DNA of 64,000 bases from Cupriavidus necator N-1 (GCF_000219215.1 NC_015726.1:1-64000); one strand, 5' to 3'; positions 38,752-48,099 are shown, counted from the stretch's first letter. The notes: generated by a model from the sequence alone, not told the origin. Program-made: numbers and translations.

Positions 38752-39534
38752 CTAGCTGAGCGCCTGGGTCAGGCCGTCCACGACCATTTCCTGGCCGTGC
38801 ACATTGGCCGCCTGGTCGCTGCAGAGAAAGCGCACCATGTTGGCGATGTCGCGCATCGTCACCATGCGGTGCAGTGCCGCCTGCGACGTGTAGTCGCGCG
38901 TGACTTCCTCAAGCGGCTTGCCGAGCGCCTCTGCCTTTGCGGCAATGACCGCGCGAATACGCGGGCCATCGACCGCACCGGGCAGCACCGTGTTGACACG
39001 GATGCCATCCACGCCCAGTTCAAGCGCCAGCGATTTGGTAAAGCCCACCACGGCCCATTTCGATGCGGAGTAGGCGGAACGGCCCGGCATGCCGAGATGC
39101 CCGGCAGCGGAGGACAGGTTGACGATCGACGGCGAGCGCCCCTGCCGCAGGCGCGGCACCGCGGCGCGGGCGCACAGGAACTGGCCGGTGATGTTGACGG
39201 CAAGAGTGCGCTCCCAGTCGGCCAGGGACAGGGATTCGACACCGCCGGTCGGGCCGGCAACCCCGGCATTGTTGACGAGCACATCCAGGCCGCCAAAGGC
39301 GCAATCCACCGCCTGGAACAGTGCCTCGACGTCGGCTTCCTTCGACACGTCGGCCCTGACTGCCACCACGCCGGGCAACTCGGCACAGACACGTTCAAGA
39401 CTGTCGCCAGCCACGTCGCAAACCGCGGCGCGGGCGCCCGCCTCCACAAAAGCCCGTGTGATCTCCAGGCCAATTCCGTCCGCGCCGGCGGTCACCAGTA
39501 CACGTTTGCCGGCGAGCGATTCATCCTTCCACAT
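38752..39534 (-). CDS. Short-chain dehydrogenase/reductase (SDR)
   Basis: 260-residue classical SDR. Cofactor motif TAGADGIG (TGxxxGxG variant), NNAG, Ser of SSAAGHLG, and catalytic YSASK; acidic Asp after strand 2 (VCDVAGD) suggests NAD. Start MWKDESLAGKRVLVTA is chosen; the ORF extends to 39606 through the promoter region. By position it likely oxidises a 3-hydroxy acid to the beta-keto acid consumed by BKACE (inference). Divergent from the GntR gene, with a palindrome between. Confidence 0.9.
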   Translation of the reverse strand: MWKDESLAGKRVLVTAGADGIGLEITRAFVEAGARAAVCDVAGDSLERVCAELPGVVAVRADVSKEADVEALFQAVDCAFGGLDVLVNNAGVAGPTGGVESLSLADWERTLAVNITGQFLCARAAVPRLRQGRSPSIVNLSSAAGHLGMPGRSAYSASKWAVVGFTKSLALELGVDGIRVNTVLPGAVDGPRIRAVIAAKAEALGKPLEEVTRDYTSQAALHRMVTMRDIANMVRFLCSDQAANVHGQEMVVDGLTQALS

Positions 39535-39589
39535 GATTCCAATCCTCTTGGGAACAGGCGGATGCCTGCCTTCCGGACGAAGATTAAAA

Positions 39590-39601
39590 CTGTGATCACA
39601 G
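39590..39601. promoter_or_regulatory. Perfect palindrome CTGTGATCACAG, probable GntR operator
   Basis: 12-bp perfect palindrome in the 96-base divergent region between the SDR gene and the GntR/FCD regulator, 30 bases before the regulator ATG. Its TGTGATCACA core fits the GT-N-AC style of FCD-type GntR sites. Autoregulation and control of the SDR-BKACE-MFS unit are inferred. Confidence 0.65.
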
Positions 39602-39630
39602 ATCAAATATAGAGAATAACCCTATGTGCT

Positions 39631-40413
39631 ATGCTTCGCGGCATGACCCTGAATGACCTTGTGACGCCCCTTGTCCGCCAGACGCTCAGCCGCGACGTCT
39701 ACACGCAGCTGCGAGACCTGCTGATCAGCGGCCAGATGATGCCGGGAGAGCAGATTTCCCTGCGCAACATTGCTGCCGCGCTGAACGTCAGCGTCATGCC
39801 GGTGCGGGAAGCGGTGCATCGCCTGGTTGCCGAGCAGGCACTTGAGCTCACGCCAAACCGTGCACTGCGGGTACCGAGGATGAGCGTCAGCCAGTTCGAG
39901 GAGATCACAAAGATCCGGATTCAACTGGAGGGACTCGCCACCGCGACTGCGGCAGAGCGCATCACCGATGAGGAACTAAAGCAGGTACAGGCACTGCACC
40001 GCCGGTTTGCCGACGAGATGTCGAAGCGCAGTCCCGACGGCGCGGATGTCATCGCCGCGAACCAGGCCTTTCACTTCGCTGTCTATGCCGCGGCGCGCAT
40101 GCCGATCCTGCTGCAGATGATCGAGTCGCAGTGGCTGCGCATTGGCCCGATCCTGAACCACGACCTCCGCTCCGGATCGCGCCGCGTGGAAGAGCGCGTC
40201 GCGGTCAAGCATCACGACAATCTGATCGAAGCCCTGCGCAGGCATGACAGCGCGGCTGCATGCGCGGCGCTGCGCGGGGATATCGAGAGCGCGGCGGCCT
40301 ATATTGTCTCGGCAGGGGTACTGGTCAATACGGACAGGACCGAGGATGCGGCGGTCACGTTGGTGCCCGTGAAGCGGGCCGCGAAGGCGGGGCGTGCAGG
40401 GGTGAAGGGCTGA
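39631..40413 (+). CDS. GntR-family regulator, FCD type
   Basis: 260 residues. N-terminal winged HTH (SRDVYTQLRDLLISGQMMPG, SLRNIAAALNVSVMPVREAV) and C-terminal FCD helical effector domain (about 95-235; metal-site residues such as His in FHFAVYAAA and later KHHDNLIEAL). ATG at 39631; 39643 is possible. Divergent from the SDR-BKACE-MFS genes, so it is their likely repressor, induced by a pathway acid. Confidence 0.92.
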   Translation: MLRGMTLNDLVTPLVRQTLSRDVYTQLRDLLISGQMMPGEQISLRNIAAALNVSVMPVREAVHRLVAEQALELTPNRALRVPRMSVSQFEEITKIRIQLEGLATATAAERITDEELKQVQALHRRFADEMSKRSPDGADVIAANQAFHFAVYAAARMPILLQMIESQWLRIGPILNHDLRSGSRRVEERVAVKHHDNLIEALRRHDSAAACAALRGDIESAAAYIVSAGVLVNTDRTEDAAVTLVPVKRAAKAGRAGVKG

Positions 40414-40641
40414 TCAGTGCGGCAGACTTGAAGAAGGTCACGGCATTCAATGAGTGGGCTGACATCGATGCCGATATAAAGCGAGCCATCAGGCTCACGG
40501 GCATGGGCGGGCCTGTCAGTTTTTATGTGCAGGGCAGGTAAAGACGCTGAACCCGGGCCTGTAGGTCGATTCACGGACTGTCCCAATCGCCCGCAGCGGA
40601 CTTATCGTCTTCCGACACAAATAGCCGAATGCCTGCACGAT

Positions 40642-40899
40642 TCAGGAGCTTTGGTAGCCCTTCGAGGGCCCGGCTTCATCGACGAGGGCGGTCATGGCCA
40701 CGCCCAACGCCACAGCAATCTTCTCGATATTGCAGATCGAGATGTTGCGTTCGCCGCGCTCCACCGAGCTGATGTAGTTGACGTGAAGGTCGGCCGCTTC
40801 CGCAACCTTCTCTTGCGTAAAACCTTTGTCTTTGCGGATGCGCCGCATATTGGCGGCAAATAGCATCTGCGCCCCACACTTTTGCGTTTGGTTCCCCAT
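40642..40899 (-). CDS. Small XRE-family HTH regulator
   Basis: 85 residues, start MGNQTQKCGAQMLFAANMRR. A cro/C1-type HTH spans about 18-72 (GFTQEKVAEAADLHVNYISS, VERGERNISICNIEKIAVAL). The longer ORF upstream to 41316 is not supported by homology and would cross operator-like repeats. Three copies of a CACACTTT-TTTG motif surround its start. Such short regulators often act as control proteins of restriction systems or mobile elements; the DUF2958 gene next door is also often found on integrative elements. Confidence 0.85.
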   Translation of the reverse strand: MGNQTQKCGAQMLFAANMRRIRKDKGFTQEKVAEAADLHVNYISSVERGERNISICNIEKIAVALGVAMTALVDEAGPSKGYQSS

Positions 40900-40990
40900 G
40901 GCGGAAGTTTTTCCGACCCGGGCATTCAGTACCACACACTTTGAGTTTGGTTTGTGGTAACGTTGCCATTGTAGGCAAACGCAAAGTGTG
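40875..40990. repeat. Three copies of a 15-16 bp operator-like motif
   Basis: CACACTTTTGCGTTTG at 40875-40890, CACACTTTGAGTTTG at 40935-40949, and the inverted copy CAAACGCAAAGTGTG at 40976-40990. The second and third form an inverted pair in the promoter region of the XRE gene; the first lies within its first codons. Likely binding sites for the XRE regulator. Confidence 0.65.
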
Positions 40991-41149
40991 TTTTTTGCGT
41001 ATCTTAGGCAAAACCAGGGAAGCCATGGGCAAGCGGAGACGTGCTCAACTCTGGCGCACGCCGCTTGTTGTTGCGCGACGGCGGCCCGGAGCGTGCGCCC
41101 TGTATCCGCTCGCTTCGCCGTGAAGTGAACCTTCCAGGAGGCAACGACG

Positions 41150-41500
41150 ATGATCCAACCTCTCATCACCGCCGAACAACGCGAGCAGCTGCTCGCAAAC
41201 GGCCACGCATATGCAACCGGAAAGGCCAGGGATCCACTGCCCGTGGTGCGGCTGTTTACCCCCGATGCGCATGCGACCTGGCTACTGGCCGCGCTCGACC
41301 CGGCCGATGGTGACACCGCCTACGGTCTGTGCGACGTGGGTATCGGCATGCCCGAACTGGGCCATGTGAAGCTGTCCGACCTGGCATCCATCGTTGGGCC
41401 GCTCAAGAGGCCGATTCTTCGTGACCGGTACTTCCGGCCAACGCGGTCGTTAGGCGAGTACGCCCGGCTGGCACAGTCCAGTGGCTCGATCGTCGATTGA
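41150..41500 (+). CDS. DUF2958 protein
   Basis: 116 residues, ATG with a strong AGGAGG nine bases upstream. Family features: LITAEQREQLLANG, PVVRLFTPDAHATWLLAALD, GLCDVGIGMPELGHVKLSDL. Members are common on integrative and conjugative elements and plasmids; function unknown. It faces away from the XRE regulator across the repeated operator region, so it is probably under that regulator's control. Confidence 0.85.
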   Translation: MIQPLITAEQREQLLANGHAYATGKARDPLPVVRLFTPDAHATWLLAALDPADGDTAYGLCDVGIGMPELGHVKLSDLASIVGPLKRPILRDRYFRPTRSLGEYARLAQSSGSIVD

Positions 41501-41543
41501 TCGAGTGGGCAATCTGCAGAACCCCGTTGTTCGCGTCAATGCG

Positions 41544-41559
41544 ATGCGGCATGCCGCAT
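41544..41559. promoter_or_regulatory. 16-bp perfect palindrome ATGCGGCATGCCGCAT
   Basis: Perfect self-complementary 16-mer in the 170-base gap between DUF2958 and the amino-acid permease, flanked by ACCCC (41521-41525) and GGGGT (41563-41567). No T-run follows. Operator for the permease gene or a transcription-stop hairpin; unproven. Confidence 0.45.
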
Positions 41560-41670
41560 TTGGGGTCAGACGACCGCGGCTTGCTGGAACGCGAGCGGCG
41601 GTCAATTTCCATGTCATAGGAGCACCAGCGTAGCGGCTCATATAGGTCGCGCTTCACCTAGGAGAGAGAC

Positions 41671-43059
41671 ATGAACCCGTCAGGGAAAGGGCTGAGCCAT
41701 GGACTCAAGGCGCGTCACGTCACGATGGTTTCGATTGCAGGCGTCATCGGCGCCGGACTGTTTGTAGGCTCCGGGCGAGCTATCGCCGAGGCCGGCCCGG
41801 CCGCGCTGCTGGCCTATGCCATGTCTGGGCTGCTGGTGGTGCTGGTCATGCGCATGCTGGGCGAGATGGCTGTGGCACAGCCGGATACCGGATCGTTTTC
41901 GACCTACGCGGACGGCGCCATCGGACATTGGGCCGGTTTCACGATTGGCTGGCTGTACTGGTGGTTCTGGGTCCTCGTGATCCCGATTGAAGCGACTGCG
42001 GCGGCGGCCATTCTGAGCGCCTGGTTGCCCGCCGTACCCCAGTGGACGTTTGCGCTGGCGATCACGCTCGCGCTGACCGGCACCAATCTGTTCTCGGTCA
42101 GGAACTATGGTGAGTTCGAATTCTGGTTCGCGCTCATCAAGGTGGTCGCCATCGTGGCGTTCATTGCCGTTGGCGGTCTGGCGGTGCTGGGTTTGCTTCC
42201 GGGGGCTCAGGTATCGGGCGTGGCGCGGCTGGTTGACTATGGCGGGTTCATGCCGAATGACGCACATGCTGTCATCGCTGTCGTCCTGACAACGATGTTC
42301 GCATTCATGGGGGCGGAGATCGTCACCATTGCGGCGGCCGAAGCGGAACACCCGGCCCGGCAAATCGTGCGCGCGACGCGCTCGGTGGTGTGGCGCATTT
42401 CGCTGTTCTACCTGGGCTCGATCTTCATTGTTGTTGCACTGGTGCCGTGGAATGACCCGCTGCTCGTCACCCATGGGGCGTACCAGCGCGCGCTGGAGAT
42501 CCTCGGCGTGCCGCACGCCAAGGCGATCGTCGACGTCATCGTTCTGACAGCGGTAATGAGCTGCCTGAACTCGGCGCTCTACACCGCCTCGCGCATGCTG
42601 TTCTCGCTGTCGACGCGGGGCGATGCCCCGAGCGGCCTAAGCCGGACTGCCGCGTGTGGCACACCGCGCGCCGCGGTACTGGTGTCCACCGCATTCGCTT
42701 TCGTGTGCGTGCTGGCGAACTACCTTATGCCAGAACGTGTCTTCGCCTTCCTGCTGGCTACCTCTGGCGCCGTGGCGCTTCTGGTCTACCTCGTGATAGC
42801 GGTATCGCAGCTGCGCATGCGCGCAGTACTGGAACGACGCGCGGCAGAGCTGCCGCTGCGTATGTGGGGCTACCCGTGGTTGACGTGGTCGGTCATCGTG
42901 GTGATTCTCGGTGTCCTCGCGGCGATGGTCTGGCATCCCGCCCATCGCATGGAAATTCTCGCGACAGCGACGCTGCTTGCCGGCGTGCTGGCTGGTGCCT
43001 GGCTAAATTCGCGTAACCGAAGCGCAGACGGGCAAGCACTGGCGATGGATGATCTGTGA
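41671..43059 (+). CDS. Amino-acid permease (APC superfamily, GABA permease-like)
   Basis: 462 residues, about twelve spans. APC-family start motif VSIAGVIGAGLFVGSGRAIA, then EAGPAALLAYAMSGLLVVLV and GEMAVAQPDTGSFSTYAD; later EIVTIAAAEAEHPARQIVRA. AGGAGAG precedes the ATG. Looks like GabP/AnsP-type symporters for GABA, aspartate or aromatic amino acids; substrate not determinable here. Followed by an MHS carrier and an XRE regulator on the same strand. Confidence 0.9.
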   Translation: MNPSGKGLSHGLKARHVTMVSIAGVIGAGLFVGSGRAIAEAGPAALLAYAMSGLLVVLVMRMLGEMAVAQPDTGSFSTYADGAIGHWAGFTIGWLYWWFWVLVIPIEATAAAAILSAWLPAVPQWTFALAITLALTGTNLFSVRNYGEFEFWFALIKVVAIVAFIAVGGLAVLGLLPGAQVSGVARLVDYGGFMPNDAHAVIAVVLTTMFAFMGAEIVTIAAAEAEHPARQIVRATRSVVWRISLFYLGSIFIVVALVPWNDPLLVTHGAYQRALEILGVPHAKAIVDVIVLTAVMSCLNSALYTASRMLFSLSTRGDAPSGLSRTAACGTPRAAVLVSTAFAFVCVLANYLMPERVFAFLLATSGAVALLVYLVIAVSQLRMRAVLERRAAELPLRMWGYPWLTWSVIVVILGVLAAMVWHPAHRMEILATATLLAGVLAGAWLNSRNRSADGQALAMDDL

Positions 43060-43244
43060 ACAGGTACGTTCGGTCGACGCGGTGGTTACGTGAGTACACA
43101 AGTCTGGCGTGGGTCAATGGCTCGAAAGTCGACTGAGCGGACCGCTGAGCGAACCGGATCGCCCATTGTGGCGGGCCCGCCAGACCCACACGAAGCCGGG
43201 CTCTGACCGACGGTGTACATACCACTATGCAAAGAGACCTGAAC

Positions 43245-44615
43245 ATGAATCCACAACAGGAACCCCATGTGAATCCCCTGAGCGTACCGGGCGGCGTCTT
43301 ACCCGCACCGGCGCGCACGCTGGCTGCTCGCGACTACAAGACCTTGGGTCTTGCCGCCCTCGGCGGCACGCTCGAATTCTATGACTTCGTCATCTACGTC
43401 TTCTTCGTCACGGTGCTGGGCGCGCTATTCTTCCCGCCCAACATGCCTGATTGGCTGCGACAACTGCAGGCGTTCGGCATTTTCGCCGCCGGCTATCTGG
43501 CACGCCCGCTGGGCGGCATCGTGATCGCCCACTTTGGTGACCGGCTTGGCCGCAAGCGCATGTTCACGCTTTCGATCTTGCTGATGGCAGCGCCCACGCT
43601 GATGATCGGCCTGTTGCCCACCTACGCCAGCATCGGCGTCGCGGCGCCACTGTTGCTGCTGGCGATGCGCGTGCTGCAGGGCGCGGCCATTGGGGGCGAG
43701 ATGCCCGGTGCCTGGGTGTTTGTCGGCGAACACGTGCCGAGCCGGCACTACGGTCTCGGCATCGGGACGCTGACCTCGGGCATCACGGGCGGCATCCTGC
43801 TGGGTTCGCTCGTTGCGGTCGCCATCAATCGACACTACACGCCTGAACAGGTGAGTGATTTCGCCTGGCGCATTCCCTTCCTCCTGGGCGGCGTGTTCGG
43901 ACTGGTGTCGGTGTACCTGCGCCGGTTTCTGCACGAGACCCCCGTGTTCCGCGAGCTGGCTGACCGCAGCAATCTGGCGCGCGAACTGCCGATCCGCACC
44001 GTGCTGCGCGAGCACCGCTCGGCCAGTCTGTTCGTCGCACTGCTGACCTGGGTACTTTCGACCTCCATCGTCGTGGTGGTGCTTTACACGCCAGCCTACC
44101 TGCAGAAGATCCACCACATACCCGCTGCGCTCGCGCTCGAGACCAATGCGTTCGCCACCCTCACGCTGACCATCGGCTGCGTGATTGTCGGCTGGGCATG
44201 CGACCGCATCGGCACCCGTGCCGTCATGCTGATCGGCTGGGGCGGACTTCTCATGACCGCCTACCTCTTCTACGGCAGCCTGCCCGGCACGCCTGGCACG
44301 CTGTTCTGGCACTACGGACTGCTGGGTCTGTTCGTCGGCACCATCGCCACCGTGCCGATTGCCGGCGTGCGCGCCTTTCCGGCACCAGTGCGGTTCACCG
44401 GTCTCTCGTTTGCCTACAACATGTCTTACGCAGTTTTTGGCGGCCTCACGCCGATGATTCTCACGCTGTGGCTGCAGCACGACACCATGGCGCCGGCCCA
44501 CTATGTGGCAGTGCTGGCCGCTGTCGGATCCTTGCTTGCGTTCTGGCCCCTCGCCAGGCGCGGCCATGCCATGCGCAATGGCGTGGCCAGCACGGCTGGC
44601 CACGTCAGTCGATAA
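43245..44615 (+). CDS. MHS-family MFS transporter
   Basis: 456 residues. Typical metabolite:H+ symporter motifs: GGTLEFYDFVIYVFF in span 1, ARPLGGIVIAHFGDRLGRKR in the 2-3 loop, then VLQGAAIGGEMPGAWVFVGE. ATG at 43245 preferred (AAAGAGA seven bases upstream); 43227 is an alternative. Relatives carry proline/betaine, shikimate, citrate or alpha-ketoglutarate. The next gene, an XRE regulator, starts 15 bases after the stop, so the two are probably co-transcribed. Confidence 0.9.
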   Translation: MNPQQEPHVNPLSVPGGVLPAPARTLAARDYKTLGLAALGGTLEFYDFVIYVFFVTVLGALFFPPNMPDWLRQLQAFGIFAAGYLARPLGGIVIAHFGDRLGRKRMFTLSILLMAAPTLMIGLLPTYASIGVAAPLLLLAMRVLQGAAIGGEMPGAWVFVGEHVPSRHYGLGIGTLTSGITGGILLGSLVAVAINRHYTPEQVSDFAWRIPFLLGGVFGLVSVYLRRFLHETPVFRELADRSNLARELPIRTVLREHRSASLFVALLTWVLSTSIVVVVLYTPAYLQKIHHIPAALALETNAFATLTLTIGCVIVGWACDRIGTRAVMLIGWGGLLMTAYLFYGSLPGTPGTLFWHYGLLGLFVGTIATVPIAGVRAFPAPVRFTGLSFAYNMSYAVFGGLTPMILTLWLQHDTMAPAHYVAVLAAVGSLLAFWPLARRGHAMRNGVASTAGHVSR

Positions 44616-44630
44616 CGAAGGAGCAACGAA

Positions 44631-45323
44631 ATGAATACGACGGAAAACACGCCACCAGTACGCCTGCTGACTCCCGCCGAGCTGGCTGTCTGCATCAAGG
44701 TGTTCCGCGACGCCCGGCAATGGACTCAAGAGCAGTTGGCCGTGATCGCCGGGCTCAACGTGCGAACCGTTCAGCGCGTCGAACAAGGCTGGCCGGCCGA
44801 TGCCGACACCTGCCGGGCGCTGGCCAGCGCGTTCGATTTCCTGGACATCGACGCGCTCAACAAGCCATTCGCGATTCCACCGGAAGACGAACTCAAGGCT
44901 GCGCAGGAACAGTTCGACCTCGAGCACGTCACCTTCGCGGCGATTCCGCTGACCACGGGTAAGCAGTTGGCCGAGCTGGCGCAGACCAGCACGATGGACA
45001 TGTCGGAGCTGGCCTTCGAGATGGGCGGCGAAGCGGACAAACGCTTCGCCGCACTGATGGAATATTTCCGCAACTACCGCGATGCCCTGGACGCCTATAC
45101 CGAAGCAGAGAAGCGCGAGGCGGCTGACACGATGCAAGCCAACATCGATGTGCTCAAGACGCTTGGCGTTTCGCTCTGCTATGCCGAGCGCCAAGTGCTG
45201 CTGAAGGGAAGCTCGGACCCGGACAGGCCAATGCCAGCTAACGTCCTGTACGTGATCGGGTTTCCGCTCGGCAAGGAACCCAAGCTGTTCGCCACGCCAA
45301 CTTCCGTTGATATCCGTCTGTAG
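44631..45323 (+). CDS. XRE-family HTH protein with unknown C-terminal domain
   Basis: 230 residues, AAGGAG ribosome site. HTH about 18-72 (WTQEQLAVIAGLNVRTVQRV). The rest (about 85-230) is acidic and helical with no motif I recognise (MEYFRNYRDALDAYTEAEKR; TLGVSLCYAERQVLLKG). Follows the MHS transporter closely, so probably its local regulator. The C-terminal part may bind an effector. Confidence 0.82.
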   Translation: MNTTENTPPVRLLTPAELAVCIKVFRDARQWTQEQLAVIAGLNVRTVQRVEQGWPADADTCRALASAFDFLDIDALNKPFAIPPEDELKAAQEQFDLEHVTFAAIPLTTGKQLAELAQTSTMDMSELAFEMGGEADKRFAALMEYFRNYRDALDAYTEAEKREAADTMQANIDVLKTLGVSLCYAERQVLLKGSSDPDRPMPANVLYVIGFPLGKEPKLFATPTSVDIRL

Positions 45324-45331
45324 GCTAAAGG

Positions 45332-45350
45332 GGGCGTTGTTGCATAAATC
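45332..45350. mobile_element. IS-end-like sequence
   Basis: GGGCGTTGTTGCATAAATC resembles, from memory, the terminal inverted repeat of IS5-type elements. Only one end is seen and no transposase is near, so this is at most a scar left by an insertion. It lies exactly where the homospermidine-synthase-like frame breaks. Confidence 0.4.
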
Positions 45351-45540
45351 CGGGCGTCTTGTCGACCGTGATGGTGGACTCGATGGCATCCAGCTTGTGC
45401 CTGGCGGCCAGTTTCCAGCGGCCGCCGTCCAGCATCCGGTCGACCACGGCAATCGCGGGCCGCGGCCAGGTTCGTTCGAGCAGTGGCAGCACGGCCTGGC
45501 CGATGCAGCCAAGGCCGACGATGACGATTTGTTCGATCAC
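45351..45540 (-). pseudogene. Homospermidine synthase-like N-terminal fragment
   Basis: A minus-strand frame from a GTG at 45540 reads IEQIVIVGLGCIGQAVLPLL, a Rossmann start typical of homospermidine synthase or saccharopine dehydrogenase-like proteins, then ERTWPRPAIAVVDRMLDGGR and DAIESTITV. It stops after about 60 residues where the IS-end-like sequence begins; the family has more than 450 residues. Remnant. Confidence 0.55.
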
Positions 45541-45725
45541 GCAGACCCTTCCGCCCGTAAGCGGCGACGGGCGGCCCGGGGCGCGGCAAGGCGGCCGCGC
45601 CAGCGCAGGACTGCCCTCGCATCGCTTTATCAATTCTGATCAGAATCGCTCAATCTAGCGAAGGCAATACTATCGCCGGGCGCCGCGGTTGCCAACTGCG
45701 GAGCCGGGGGGACGTGACCTGCTGG

Positions 45726-46670
45726 TCAGCCGAGCAGGCGCCAGGCCAACCGCGCAGCCACGCGCGCGCCCTGGTGGTCGCGGTCGTACTGCGGGTTGTA
45801 CTCGGCCAGGTCGGCCACGCGCAGCTTGCCGCTGCGGCGGGCAAGCATGGCCACTTCCTCCACAACCGGCAACGGCACGCCATAGGCGGCGGGTGCCGAC
45901 ACGCCCGGCATCACGGCCGCGGGTAGCGCGTCGAGGTCGATGGTCAGGTACACGTGGTCCGTGGCATCGATGCGCGCCGCCAGTTCCGCGAGGCGCGATG
46001 CCAGGTGGCGCTCCTGCATGTCCACGTCTTCCACGTAGCAGACACCCAGCGCATCGGCGCGGCCGAAGAGCGCCGGCGTGTTGCTGAGGCGGCTGACGCC
46101 CAGGCAGACATAGTCGAACGGCTGCCCGCGCTCGGCGCAGGCGTTGGCGATCTGGTCGAACGGCGTGCCGGAGCTGGCGGGCCGGCTGGTGCGCAGGTCG
46201 AAGTGGGCGTCGATATTGATGATGAGCACGCGTCCGCCATCGTCCTGCACATCGAGGTGCGCGCGCAGGCCTTGCCACGTGCCCCAGGCCACTTCATGGC
46301 CGCCGCCCAGCACCAGCGGCAGCCCGCCGCGCGCCAGCACGTCGCGCACGGTGCCCGCCAGCGCCAGCTGGGCCGATTCCAGGTCGCCGTCGTCACAGCT
46401 GACATTGCCGGCGTCGTACAGCGCGGGCAGCCCGTGCGCCGGCACGTTGGCCAGCGCCTGGCGGATGGCGTCGGGGCCGTGCGCGGCACCAGGGCGGCCC
46501 TGGTTGCGCAGCACGCCGGCGTCGCAACGGAAGCCGAGCAACACCGTGGCGCCGCCGAGACGCGTTACGTCTGCTGTTTCCAGCGTTTGCACGATGCGGA
46601 ACAGGCGCGTGGTGTCGCCACGCTCACCGTCGTCGACACGGCCCTGCCAGAGGTTCTGGGTCCCAGCCAT
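45726..46670 (-). CDS. hutG: Formimidoylglutamase-like ureohydrolase
   Basis: 314-residue arginase-fold enzyme. Manganese ligands visible: GGGHEVAWG, the DAHFDLR motif typical of HutG (EC 3.5.3.8, formimidoylglutamate to glutamate plus formamide), and [13 protein letters not shown] at 46670; a GTG at 46676 overlaps the ATPase stop (GTGA). No other hut genes are in the window; it is last in an amino-acid ABC importer operon, so it may act on an imported formimino- or guanidino-compound. An agmatinase-like role is possible but the HFDLR motif argues for HutG. Confidence 0.82.
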   Translation of the reverse strand: MAGTQNLWQGRVDDGERGDTTRLFRIVQTLETADVTRLGGATVLLGFRCDAGVLRNQGRPGAAHGPDAIRQALANVPAHGLPALYDAGNVSCDDGDLESAQLALAGTVRDVLARGGLPLVLGGGHEVAWGTWQGLRAHLDVQDDGGRVLIINIDAHFDLRTSRPASSGTPFDQIANACAERGQPFDYVCLGVSRLSNTPALFGRADALGVCYVEDVDMQERHLASRLAELAARIDATDHVYLTIDLDALPAAVMPGVSAPAAYGVPLPVVEEVAMLARRSGKLRVADLAEYNPQYDRDHQGARVAARLAWRLLG

Positions 46671-46672
46671 CG

Positions 46673-47434
46673 TCACGCCCGCGTCAGCACGGCCTGCAGG
46701 AAGCCGCGCGTGCGTTCCTGCGTCGGCGCCGAGAAGATGACCGACGGCGGCCCGGCCTCGATGATGCCGCCACCATCCATGACGACGACCACATCGGCCA
46801 CTTCGCGGGCGAAGCCCATTTCATGGGTGACCACGACCATGGTCATGCCTTCGGCGGCCAGCACCTTCATCACCTGCAGCACTTCGCCCACCAGCTCGGG
46901 GTCGAGCGCGGAGGTCGGCTCGTCGAACAGCATCACGCGCGGCTCCATGGCCAGCGCACGGGCAATGGCCACGCGCTGCTTCTGGCCGCCGGACAGGCTG
47001 GCGGGCATGGCGTGGGCCTTGTGCGCAAGGCCGACTTTCTCAAGCAGGCCCATCGCCTTGCGCTCGGCTTCCTCGCGCGAGGCGCCGCGCAGCATGCGGG
47101 GACCGACCGTGACGTTGTGCAGCACCGACAGGTGCGGGAACAGGTTGAACGACTGGAACACCATGCCCACTTCGGTGCGCAGCTGGTTCAGCTCGTGCTC
47201 GCCGATCAGCTGGCCGTCGGTCACCAGGCGCTTGCCGACGATGTCGATGGTGCCGGCCTCGGGTTGTTCCAGGCCGTTGCAGCAGCGCAGGAAGGTGCTC
47301 TTGCCCGAGCCGCTGGGGCCGATCACAACCACGACCTGCGACGGCTCCACATCGAAGTCGATGCCGCGCAAGACGGTATGGCCGCCGAACGATTTGCCCA
47401 GGTTCCGGATCCGGATGATTGCGGAATCGCTCAT
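46673..47434 (-). CDS. Polar amino-acid ABC transporter ATPase
   Basis: 253 residues, PAAT family (HisP/GlnQ type). Walker [11 protein letters not shown]-loop [17 protein letters not shown], signature [17 protein letters not shown], Walker [15 protein letters not shown], switch His in [12 protein letters not shown] at 47434 overlaps the permease stop by 4 bases; the longer ORF to 47830 is the permease in another frame. Energises import of a polar amino acid, possibly histidine-related given the hutG-like neighbour. Confidence 0.93.
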   Translation of the reverse strand: MSDSAIIRIRNLGKSFGGHTVLRGIDFDVEPSQVVVVIGPSGSGKSTFLRCCNGLEQPEAGTIDIVGKRLVTDGQLIGEHELNQLRTEVGMVFQSFNLFPHLSVLHNVTVGPRMLRGASREEAERKAMGLLEKVGLAHKAHAMPASLSGGQKQRVAIARALAMEPRVMLFDEPTSALDPELVGEVLQVMKVLAAEGMTMVVVTHEMGFAREVADVVVVMDGGGIIEAGPPSVIFSAPTQERTRGFLQAVLTRA

Positions 47435-48099
47435 TGCACCATGCCTCCCATGCGCAGCCGTTGTTCGGCGCGCCGCAGGATCAGCCCAGCCGCGCTCGTC
47501 AGGATCAGATAAACCAGCGCGATCGCCAGATAGACTTCCAGCGACCGGTACGACACGCTGATGATCTTCTGGCCCTCGTGCATCAGGTCGGCAATGGTCA
47601 GCAGCGACACCAGTGCCGAGTTCTTGATGAGGGCGATGAACTCGTTGCCCAGCGGCGGAATCATCCGCACGATGGCCTGCGGCAGGATCACCGCGCGCAT
47701 GGCCTGGCCGGAAGACATGCCGATCGAGCGGGCGGCTTCCATCTGGCCCTTGTCCACGGACTGGATGGCGCCGCGCACGATCTCCGACACATACGCGCCG
47801 GAATAGATGCCCAGCCCGATCACGCCGCACACAAAGGCGGGCAGCAGGATGTTGAACTGCGGCAGCCCGAAGAACAGCAGGAACAGCTGCACCAGCAGCG
47901 GCGTGCCGCGGATGAAGGTCACGTAGGCCGTGCAGATGCTGTAGATGACGCGGCGATTCGGGTCCAGCCGGCCGATGCCGACCAAGAGGCCCATGACGCA
48001 GCCCAGCACCAGCGCGCAGGCCGTCACCTCCACGGTGATGACGGCGCCGTGGAGGATGTCATGCCAGCCGGCAAAGACAGGAGAAAAATCCAATTCCAT
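47431..48099 (-). CDS. Polar amino-acid ABC transporter permease
   Basis: 222 residues with about five spans; HisMQ-type segment [20 protein letters not shown], and EAA loop [21 protein letters not shown] single permease gene, so it presumably works as a homodimer. Starts 18 bases after the binding-protein stop and overlaps the ATPase start. Confidence 0.92.
   Translation of the reverse strand: MELDFSPVFAGWHDILHGAVITVEVTACALVLGCVMGLLVGIGRLDPNRRVIYSICTAYVTFIRGTPLLVQLFLLFFGLPQFNILLPAFVCGVIGLGIYSGAYVSEIVRGAIQSVDKGQMEAARSIGMSSGQAMRAVILPQAIVRMIPPLGNEFIALIKNSALVSLLTIADLMHEGQKIISVSYRSLEVYLAIALVYLILTSAAGLILRRAEQRLRMGGMVQ

Noticed and set aside
40260..40541. Short plus-strand ORF after the GntR gene
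   Set aside because: Its first half is GntR in another frame; the last about 40 residues match nothing I know.
43102..43185. Distant inverted repeat GTCTGGCG / CGCCAGAC with GGCGGGCCCGCC
   Set aside because: Loop of about 70 bases and GC-rich context make it weak; could be chance.
43425..45512. 695-residue minus-strand ORF spanning MHS carrier and XRE gene
   Set aside because: Antisense to two well-supported genes; no motifs and no ribosome site.
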